A stretch of 64,000 bases of DNA, from the NCBI GenBank assembly GCA_900155495.1, contig FTLJ01000094.1, positions 1 to 64,000 of the forward strand. The letters are read 5' to 3'. A model generated the notes under the pieces. It saw only the letters and a program-made list of their open reading frames with translations. It was not told the origin of the DNA and searched no databases. Origin of the DNA: Porogramme epimiltina. Its lineage: Eukaryota > Basidiomycota > Agaricomycetes > Polyporales > Polyporaceae. The translations under genes and the position numbers were made by a program. Within the stretch, counting starts at the first letter, position 1. Every line of letters starts with the position of its first letter. Shown here one piece after another: positions 55,400 to 64,000 of the stretch.

Positions 55400-57480
55400 A
55401 GTATACACAGAGAAGGGTTGGGCTGAGTGACCGCTTCTCAATGTAGCCTGTCGTTTCTTGACAATGCATTCGCTGTCTCATTCATCCGAGAGGCTTCGGC
55501 CGACCGCCGTCGACGGGCGTCCCACCACCGCGTTCGACCACATCCCAGCTGTTGGTGACACCACGGGAGCATCGCATGGGATAAAAGGCGCTGTGGAGAC
55601 GCAAAAATCGCATGGTAGATCAGGCCTGGTCGCTCGTACCACGATGTCGACATAATTTCAATTGGACCATAATCTTCTCAATGCCTCCAAAACATGATTT
55701 GTACTGTGAGCGTGACCTCATTCGAGTCCTTCAAGTCGCACAGACGCGTAAAAATACATAAATGTCCCCAATGGATCACAACGTCAATGCCCTTTCCCAA
55801 TCACTGTTGTGACCTCTTCATTCAATTGCGAACGTGAGCCGCCTCCCTTTCCGACAGGCTCTCCTTTATAACTAATACTTCAATGCAGGGTCTAGGGACT
55901 GTGCGCTGCGGATAGGAACTGATCAGCGACGGGCGGAAGTCTTACGAGAATGTCACTGCGTTACTGGATCTCTTTCTGCCCTCCATGACGTCCTCGTTTC
56001 CTGGTCACCATAGTGGACCACTCCGCCGAAATGGCGCTCGGCAAGGGGCTTGCGCGAGTTTATGCTGTGCGAAGAGTGGTGAACCGGTTGCAAGCATGGG
56101 CTTAGTGAGCCGCTCAGGATACGTACACTATCATTAACATGTTTGCATACACTGACCGGCGTGCGAGGATGTGAGTGTGCTGTTCTTAGATGCTGACGGC
56201 CAGGCGATGATGGCAACGCACGATTTGTGTCGGGGACTCCTAACGCCAAATAGATGTAGTCACGTCCCATGAACTGAAGCTAAGTATGGCAGCGTCAGAA
56301 CATGCACGTCATCCGCTGACCAGCCCTTAGAGAAACATACGAAGACAAAGCACCCCACGTTGAGTAAACTACGAAGTTATGTGTACATTCTTTCAATACA
56401 AGGTGCATTGTGGATGTTTAAGGCACCTCACCCGGTGAACAGCCCTAAAACCATCATGAGTATGGGTGAGGGTATTGAACGGCGGTGGGCCATACCAGTA
56501 TTGATCGTGTACTTGATTAGCACGTTTATCAAAGTGTCTGTCCTTGAGATATCGTGATTCAAGTCAAACAAAGCTGTTCCAGTTCCGACAATTGAACCTT
56601 ACCGCAGCATTCCAGTGCGATTTCGGTGGAGGAAAAACACAAGCGTGAGGGACAGAAGCGTATCGGACGCTGCATTGAGACCCAGGGAGGAAGAAGCCAA
56701 CTTGATCATCTGCGAGAGAATATCTATAGCGACTCCATCATCTGACTATGTATTGCTCACAAAAGTCTCCCCGTCTACGAGGTGTATATTCGTGAGGGAT
56801 ACTCTGAGTGGTGCAGAATGCGGGACGTGCTTTCAAAGTAAGTACTTCATAGTGGACAAATTGAAGGTCACTTAGGGGACGGACAAATTAGTAGCCGTTT
56901 CCACTATATTGTAGTGGTAGAATTAGTGACTACATATCGCGTCAATCAGGCTGCCCGCTTACCAAATTTGATAGCTTAGAAATGGATGGGTAAATATGAG
57001 CAACAGTGTTTCACTGACAACTGTGACGCACTCAGTGATGCGAGGGACATCATTGTCTGACGGAGACCTATATCAATAGTCAGACCGGAGGCGGGAATGT
57101 AGTAACAAACCGATAGCATTGCGACTGGCCAGTACTTGCGACCGACTGGATGCTCAAACGATCAGACCCGAAGCTTCTACGACTATCAATATGAATAAGT
57201 TACCCACGCTTGAATACCCTGCATATAAAGTACCTGAATACGTCGGTAGTGAGTATGTGACATCATAAGAAAGACATCAAACGGGGACATACAATTGGAA
57301 GAGAAACGTGACCATCCCCTGCAGCAGCATGTGGCATATGAGCTATGCAATGCGGCAAGCAAACCGAGAGTCCTAGGCTCACGCTAGCGACGGGGACGCC
57401 CTGTAAGGCATGCTCGCGTCAGAGAACGAGCAAGAGTGAGGGGTGAGATAGACTCACTGATGAGAAACTATGGTACAGTA
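55400..57480. other. 3' flank of copy D, then gene-poor DNA
   Basis: The first 250 bp resembles the 3' flank of the other copies. After that I see no frame or splice chain that supports a gene. Confidence 0.5.
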
Positions 57481-58058
57481 TCATTGAGATACCAAGGCGC
57501 GAAGGCAGACAGTTGCTCAAACTTACAACGCGTTAATGTCCACACGGTATGCAAAGTCGTAGACAGGGATGAGACCGGTGTAGTTGATACGTGTAGGATG
57601 AGCATTACCGCACTTGAACACGGGGGACATGCATTACCATGAACACGCAGTTATGACGACGTGTGCCGTTTCAGAGCACCTGGGATTCTCGCTCAATCCT
57701 GCGGAATTGAACCTGGCGTCCTGTTGAACTTACATCATGCTGACAACCTAGATGAAGTCACACTGTAAGAAGCATATTAGTTCGGGGCAGGCACATCGCA
57801 TACACACCAACGCCTTGATCCAAAATTTGTCGTCGTGGTACGTCCTGAAATAATAGTAGTATTGTTGTGTCGCCCAACCATATTGACTATAAAGAATAGT
57901 TTATTGAACGACGTCGTGGAATTAGTGGATAAGGGGGGGGGGGGGTGAACGTACATTAAGGCTATGCATGTTCCCACAAAAAGCATCCCGACCGCCCTCG
58001 AGAACAGGGTAAGGACTTCAGCAGCGATAGCAGAGGAAGAGGTGGTAGGAGGGTCCAT
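57481..58058 (-). pseudogene. Decayed multi-helix membrane-protein gene (DUF6533/6534-like)
   Basis: ATG 58058 opens MDPPTTSSSAIAAEVLTLFS then RAVGMLFVGTCIALM, a plausible first helix. An intron (57954 to about 57847) leads to TYHDDKFWIKAL, which resembles the loop after helix 1 in DUF6533/6534 families. The next exon reads CDFI, a TAG, then VVSMM; CAG in place of TAG would continue the frame. A further block gives LIPVYDFAYRVDINAL. The in-frame stop and weak continuity suggest a pseudogene. The intron contains a 12-G run. It lies between DUF6534 copies D and E but is clearly not one of them by sequence. Confidence 0.4.
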
Positions 58059-58246
58059 GGTGCTTGCGCAAGCATCCGAAGGGGAACGCTGCTCACATTG
58101 CCAAGGGCACAGCTTATGTAGGGGAACGGGAAGGCCATAGACAGCGCGGAACGCACAAGTGAACAAATGGCCTTCAATGATGAGTTGTACAACCGACGTT
58201 TTCGAGTGAAAGCTAGAAGCGTAAGAATGGTTCACCTAAGATCCCG

Positions 58247-58537
58247 TCAGGAGAACCACAGAAGACGCACTATATATGCGGCATGCTGAGCATATTTGCG
58301 GAATCTGTACAGGATTGTGGATACCGCAGCCGCACACAGGGACACGTCCCATACAGTCCATTCAAAACTATGGAGAAGTGCGGAAGTCAAGTCTAGAGAA
58401 TGTGGATATATCAGAAAAGTTTGACGGCGAACACTTGAAGAGGACTCAACGCAGTCAATTCGCATCCCCATGGCATCGAAAACTGCCAGGAGGCCCATCG
58501 TCACAAAGGTATTTATCGCAAGCCAGACACCGCTCAT
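58247..58537 (-). other. Hydrophobic open frame of unknown status
   Basis: A 96-codon minus-strand frame has three hydrophobic stretches (VWLAINTFVTMGLLAVFDAM; LTSALLHSFEWTVWDVSLCA; AAAVSTILYRFRKYAQ). It lies just upstream of the decayed gene at 57481-58058 on the same strand. It may be part of another broken membrane-protein gene. No splice model could be fixed. Confidence 0.3.
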
Positions 58538-58683
58538 TGTTTACCACAGCGGTCATAAGGACGCGAGTGTACGGATTGGGACAAGGAAGGAGGAAATTGC
58601 TGGCAGTACTTAGGCGGCTGAGCGGCGCAGCGGGCAGAGCCTTGCCACGTGTCATTTTTCGGGTAATGGAAAGATATAAAAAA

Positions 58684-58748
58684 GGTCTCCACCCGGGAAT
58701 CGAACACCGGAGCGGCACGTAAGCGGAACTTGACTCAGCCACTACTTA
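58684..58748 (-). pseudogene. tRNA-like fragment
   Basis: The minus strand reads through a T-loop (GTTCGATTCC) to an acceptor-like GGTGGAGACC and a T6 run (58683-58678), as at the end of a polymerase III tRNA gene. The 5' part contains GTGGCTGAGTCAAG, but no 5' acceptor half complementary to GGAGACC is present and the T stem has mismatches, so it cannot fold as a normal tRNA. It lies before the flank of DUF6534 copy E, in the position where A and B have tRNA-Glu. Confidence 0.4.
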
Positions 58749-59009
58749 CATCATGATTCACGATGTACATCTAATACAAGGCCTATTAGGATCTATGTTC
58801 ATTGTTACGTGGCTTTCAGCTAGTACTTAGCGGCCTTCGTTCTATGCTGATCGTTGCCCTTCTCTCATGATCTTGCCACGGTGTACTGCTCCACGCTGGC
58901 GTTCTATTGTGCACGCCATCCTCTGTGGAGCCATCAGCGGACAGACCACAAGAGACAGCCATGTCGTGCCACTTGCCACCTGGACACTGCTCCGAATCCC
59001 GTGATGCGA

Positions 59010-59509
59010 CGAGATTGGGGGCCAAGCATCCCCGTGCATCTCAGTTACTCAGACGGTGCTGCGGGAGGCTAAACAGATGTTGGTACTCTGTTCATCTTCT
59101 TTCATTTCTAAACCCACTTTCGGATTTTGACATGAGGCACAGAGTGCCTTGTTTCCTTACCGCGAAGCTTCCATCTGATCTCCCATCCACCAGATATCGC
59201 GGCATTCATTCCACCCCGCCCAAGGGGATCTGCTCGCTGAGGATGTGATCACCTCACTTGAATATCTGCACCTCTCCGCCACCCCAGCCGTTGCTACTTC
59301 CGGACGATGATAATCTCACAACCGACGATGACGCTGCATAGGCGTTCTATTCTACGCACGACGCGCGACTTTCGGCCGCGACCATCTCGGACCCCTCAAT
59401 ATCTCGTCAACTCAGAGTCCAGGCTAGAGGAATACAAGAGCTCTAAAACCCCTTATATACTCTCCCGTGCCTGATCTCCCCTTAGGATGCAAGTGCCATA
59501 CTTTCTGCA
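59010..59509 (+). promoter_or_regulatory. Promoter block of DUF6534 copy E
   Basis: This is the most diverged of the five blocks, but landmarks remain: CTTTCGG-TTTTGACATGAGGCACAGAGT, GGGGATCTGCTCGCTGA, and the AAGTGCCATACTTTCTGCA immediately before the ATG. The TATA box reads TATATA at about 59454. Confidence 0.55.
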
Positions 59510-61805
59510 ATGCCCGCAGTACAGTCAAGTTTTCCGCTCGAACCTTTCGCTCTACCATCCCTCGACGACACCTTTGGCGCAGTGCTCGTTGGTACATTCG
59601 TCGGCCTTGTGTTTGTTATGATTCTTCCACGCACGTTTCGTTGAAATGGAACTGATTCTCTCTTTTTCAGGCAGTACGGCTGTATCATTCACCAGTGCTT
59701 TGACTACTTCCGCACTTATACCAAAGAGAGGTGGCCGTTGAAGATTTTGGTGAGAATTTTATGCTATATTTCTGAGATCTGATCGTGATGCTTCCTCTCT
59801 CTCCATCAGGTCGTGTCTGTCCTGTGAGTACTTCGTCAAACTCCTGTCGAGGATCTCCTGATTAGCGTTGGGCGTGTATTGGCAGGTTGATAGAAACACT
59901 GCTCAGCATCCTCACCATGCACATATGGTAAGTGTTAAGCTCGAGCTCTGGGTATGCTCTTTCATCCGGATACGGAGACCACCTCCCTTAACAGCTATTA
60001 CTATCTTGTGACAAACTTCATTAATCCTATTGGTCTTACTGTGAGCACATGGTAAGTTCTAAGCTCTACTAGTATCCGATAGACGGATGCTCATAACATG
60101 TGCTTCAGGTCTGTTAACGTAAGTGCCTGACAATCTCTTCGTTCTGCCTACGCACTTACAGTGTGCTGGCAGCTCCTGGGGGCTTCCGCAGTGAGTCTTC
60201 CTTGTCATCCACACCTTTCGGGATTTCTAAACTCACCAACACACCCTGCGCCCGCAATACTCATGTATTGACAGGGAACTACCGTCTTCCTTTCCCAACT
60301 GTACGTCGTTTCTCTGCGCTCTTACTACCCGTACCCAATTCACTAAACTTTACCGCAGATTTTTCTTGCATAGGGTGTACATGTGTATGTGCGGCCTCCT
60401 CCCAACGATTGCATTGACCCACACTCCACTCAGTCGGCCACAAGCACAGGGCTATAGCTATACTTTCCGTAAGTCTGCGTGTTTTCGTGAGTATGTATGA
60501 GTAGATATGATGTAACCGTCATTCTGCTCTAGGGGGTGTTTCTCCTTGCCGAGCTAGGTATGTCTAGGCAGTGACTCGACATGAAGGATTCTCTGAACAG
60601 ATTATGCCATAACACAGCATTCTCATTCAGTAGGCTGTTTCTTGATGCTCGCTGTAACGACCATTTCTCATTGAGTTTACCGCATCTCATTTAGTGGCAA
60701 CATTTGTGCCGTACGTTGTCCCCTGCCAATTCCGACATCAAGTCATACATTGACTCTTACGCCACTAGGTTCCTCCATGGAGGGAACTTGGAAGACGCCG
60801 GTGTAAATTCTTTTCACCCCCGACTATAACCATTGCCAGTTCTCATGATTATTTCACAAACACAGTTTACGTGGGCCAACTCCGCTGGCGTAGGCGCTGC
60901 CGCAACAGCTGATACGCTCCTGACGGCAACCCTCGTCATTTCTCTCCATCGCAGCCGCACTGGAGTACAGCAGTACGAACATTTATGTAAAATTGTGGCT
61001 AAGCCTTGCCTCTGACGTGGCTGCGGGTAGCTCGGACTCGATTCTTGACATTTTGATCCTCTACTCAATCAACACTGGTGAGATCCCACGCCTCTTCGTG
61101 AAAAGTTGATTCGATATTGACAACAAGGGACCAGGACTTCTTACGGGGTACGCATCGTTCTATGTGGCGCTTAGGGGGAGACGCTGACTTTAAATGACCT
61201 GCCACAGCATTTTCAACATTGTATCGTTCATATTTGTGAGCTTCTCTCTGCTACACTCTACCCAGGATACCCTTCTTTAATAAGCTCCTCAGGCCCTTGT
61301 GAGGCCCGGTAACCTGTTCTACGTCGCGATTGATATTGTCACTACGAAACGTGCGTCAGTAGATTCTCGACAGTCGTAGTCTTTTTCGATAACGTCATAT
61401 AACCCATTCAGTCTACGCGATATCCTTACTCGCTGCGTACGTCGGCCTATCTTGAACTTGTGCATCAAATCTAATAGCTCGCTCGCCCTAATTTTCATTA
61501 GGCTAAACTCTCGCGAGTCTCTAGGCAGACGGGCACGAGGCGTCGTCCTTTCGACGTCAATAGCTATGAACACATCGCGCTCGCGGCATTCCATGGGTGG
61601 CGATGAAATGATGGTGAGAGCTTGGATGTCCGCCTTCCTTTGCCACTAACCTAATCCCACACAGGGCCCGGTGCACCGGGTCGAGGTTAGAGTAACCAAG
61701 GAGAGCGTTTCGGATCGAGAAGGGACCCCTGGCGGCGGTAGCAAAGACTCGGACGTTCCTGCGATGGTGAACGCCTGTAGTATACGCAGAGAAGGGCTGT
61801 GCTGA
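59510..61805 (+). CDS. DUF6534 membrane protein, copy E (most diverged)
   Basis: ATG 59510 opens MPAVQSSFPLEPFALPSLDD then TFGAVLVGTFVGLV. The chain continues as in copy B: YGCIIHQCFDYFRTYTKERW, LIETLLSILTMHI, YYYLVTNFINPIGLTVST, GASAGTTVFLSQL, FFLHRVYM, VRWANSAGVGAAATADTLL, TGVQ then SDSILDILILYSINT, GNLFYVAIDIVTTK, LNSRESLGRRARGVVLSTS, then a last exon with HRVEVRVTKESVSDREGTPG. One donor moved: after FSRLFLD the GT used elsewhere is absent, and a GT 7 nt downstream keeps the phase. The TGA used by B, C and D is lost (MVNACS), so the frame extends ten residues to a TGA at 61803-61805. It appears functional. It is the oldest copy by divergence. Confidence 0.82.
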
Positions 61806-63513
61806 GTGATCGTTTCGCAATGTTACTAACTGACCTCCTACCATCGCACTCAGTGATCACTTCCTGTTTATTGCGCCACAGGAGTGTCGCGTCAGACGAG
61901 AGGCGCGGTAGAGGCGTAAGTACCTTACGGTAGATCAGGATCGCTCATACGACGAATTCGACGCGACTTTAACTTTGCCTTAAATTTAATCATTACTCTC
62001 TTGGCGAATCGAAACTACAACTCGGAGCGTAAGTATACTCTCATGGATACCCTTCACTGAGTCGTCACGTCGCGTGAACCATGGAAGTATCCCCAAAAAA
62101 TCGATGAAACCACGACGCCAACCTCCGTTCCTAATCATGGCTGTAGCCTCTAGGTCCGAGCTTAAATGCGATGCGTTGAAATCAGTTACAGTAAAACATA
62201 GTCGCTTTGATGACGTATATTAGGGCGCTAGCACGTCCACCTTCCCCGTGGCACGTGCCAAGGAGGCTGGCGCCGCGGGGCGGACCGGATGGTTGAATGT
62301 GCAACGGCCAAGACGGCGTGGTCAGGACGCCTATACCAAAGAAATTTAGTCCTTATACAGCAAAACTGCAGAGATATTTCTCCACGGACTGCGTCGACAC
62401 AAAATTTCGGAGCCTTCAGTAGGCGTCCTGACTTCTGACTCCTGGTCATGAGGGGCTTGCCATTGCATACATTGCTGTGAAGGATCATTCAGACGATGTC
62501 GGCTGTACAAGGTATCAGGTACAACGCTCCCCAGCGCGAAGCGAATTTGATGATGGGAAGGTCCAAGTACACGAGTTTAGACTTTTACTAGTTGACTCAA
62601 CTCACAGCCCCAGCTTTTGGCAGAGCTTTTAGGCCGCAGTGGGAGTTTTCCCGACACATCGCGGCCTCTATCAGGTTACAGCACGGCAGATGGTGATACA
62701 TCTTACGATTGGGGTGCTTGCTTCTGCAAGTGTTTTTCATAGACGCTCAGAGCGATATCATCTGAGCGTGCCAGAAATCGAAGATGGCTGACGTCATGAG
62801 ACTGGGGGAAGTCTAGCGCCGACTCAATTTGGTATTTCGGCCTCCGACCAACGGCCAGTGATGGAAAATATGATTCGGACGGCGGCCAGGCCCGACGACT
62901 ACAACTCCTCTACAACCCCATGGTGCATCGAAATCCGACATCTTTCTGTTCCCTTACACCCGTATATGCAACATTTCTCAATAAATAGTGTCACATCCAA
63001 CGATCACTGACACCGTCTAGACTCACAGCCGGCAGTGCGCCTACCAGGAGTCGCCATAATCTAGGGCCCCGCGGGGTTTCTATCGTCGCGAGCGCAGTCT
63101 TCTCTGCACCGCCTCCAGAGTGCATTGAGCGGGGTCCAATATCATTGATACTCCAGACCGAAGCACGAATGTATAGCGATGTCATGTTGGGTGACTCGAA
63201 CGCCTTCCTCCGCCGCCCCGAATCGATGGGGAAGGGACGTAACAACAGCAAAGCCGATGGTAAGCTGGCGTTACTGTCCACGTCAAACCTTCTTTGTGCG
63301 ACTTTTAAGGCGAAGACACATAGCGACTGGGGAACGACGATAGACCCAACTGTCCTGGCTTGCCCTCGATACTATGCCGCGTCCGCTGGATGATTTCGAC
63401 TCGAACATACTTTGTATATTCGAGGAGAATGGCACCCGTGAGCTCCTATCAGTATACTACAACAGCGCCTGCACTGACTGTGTAATACCACACGCTCAGC
63501 TCTCCATCGTATA
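61806..63513. other. 3' flank of copy E and unassigned DNA
   Basis: After a short stretch matching other 3' flanks there is no supported gene. The last 200 bp should hold the promoter of the transporter gene. Confidence 0.5.
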
Positions 63514-64000
63514 ATGCCTGTCCAACAAGACACTTTCGCGGCCTCTGACCCAAATTTTGATGACAGCCTGAGGGAATGTCTTCGCAGAGTTGGTCAGTAG
63601 CTTGCTTTTCAGCATCTCCATATAGATCATAATCGACTCGTTTTAGAGGACGATTCTCAGTACCTGGAAGTACGCTCCGCCGTAGCGAATACAGACGATC
63701 TGTCTATGCCAGCAAACACCCTCCGCGCCTGGATCATCGGGCTCATCTGGTCCATCATTCTCCCCGGTATCAACCAGTTTCTCCTGTTTCGCTTCCCCTC
63801 AATCACTGTGACCGGAGTAGGTCAAAACCTCCCTTTGTTTGTATCGTCAACACCGATTTCTCATCCTGGTGTAGGTGATCGCGCAGCTTCTGTCCTTTCC
63901 AATCGGCAAACTCTGGGCGTTGTGCATGCCTAACGTCAACTTCTTCGGTGTCTCACTCAACCCGGGACCATTCACGCTCAAGGAGCATGTCCTTATCACC
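63514..64000 (+). CDS. Oligopeptide transporter (OPT family), 5' end
   Basis: Exons 63514-63592, 63647-63816 and 63875 to the window end. The N-terminus is acidic and hydrophilic (MPVQQDTFAASDPNFDDSLR, EDDSQYLEVRSAVANTDD). The OPT core then begins: MPANTLRAWIIGLIWSIILP, GINQFLLFRFPSITVTG, VIAQLLSFPIGKLWALCMPN, and FFGVSLNPGPFTLKEHVLIT. NPGPF followed by KEHVLIT is a hallmark of fungal OPT proteins, which take up tetra- and pentapeptides or glutathione with protons across the plasma membrane. All splice phases fit. The rest of the gene lies outside the window. Confidence 0.93.

Noticed and set aside
24725..61805. Interpretation of the repeated units as a transposon family
   Set aside because: No transposase, reverse transcriptase, terminal repeats or target-site duplications were seen. 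Each unit is an intron-rich cellular gene with its own promoter.
1..64000. CRISPR arrays, operons or ribosome-binding sites
   Set aside because: The DNA is eukaryotic nuclear sequence with spliceosomal introns. No regularly spaced direct repeats of CRISPR type occur.

Overview
The window is nuclear DNA of a filamentous basidiomycete, most probably a wood-decay agaricomycete. Protein genes are cut by many short introns (about 45-65 nt) with GTNNGY donors and CTNAY branch points. It carries protein families seen mainly or only in Agaricomycetes (DUF6534, DUF6535, a DUF262 protein with an RD-rich tail). Exon models were built by hand: I joined exons where donor, acceptor, reading phase and family alignment all agreed, and checked that coding lengths divide by three.

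Layout. 1-139: 5' end of a minus-strand gene leaving the window. 140-5286: GC-rich, no recognisable gene. 5287-5675: KSH1, a tiny Golgi protein whose first coding exon is only the ATG. 6822-11377 (minus): intact SMC2 condensin ATPase with 16 exons, divergent from 11701-15287 (plus), a DUF262 nuclear-type protein with three consecutive microexons. 16063-18500: DUF6535 membrane protein. 18.5-24.7 kb: mostly empty, with one or two unrecognised minus-strand genes.

24.7-61.8 kb is dominated by five DUF6534 seven-helix membrane-protein paralogues (A on minus; B, C, D, E on plus), each with a related 5' flank. A and B sit in the two arms of an inverted duplication of about 2.9 kb. The 5' edge of each arm is an identical t-RNA-Glu(CTC) gene. 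The arms enclose about 14 kb of housekeeping and other genes: RRP45 (exosome), a single-pass surface protein, an F-box protein, a 2-Cys peroxiredoxin and TRM112. Between the plus-strand copies lie a broken U1A/U2B''-like gene, another F-box gene, and a decayed membrane-protein gene. 63514-64000 is the 5' end of an oligopeptide transporter.

The most unusual observations are the extreme exon fragmentation of the DUF6534 genes (22 coding exons for 342 codons in copy B), the tRNA-bounded inverted duplication, the microexons and possible GC-AG intron of the DUF262 gene, and a possible one-nucleotide exon in the surface-protein gene. I found no CRISPR array, operon-type system or recognisable transposase. 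Most functions named here come from protein-family recognition by eye, not from a search.
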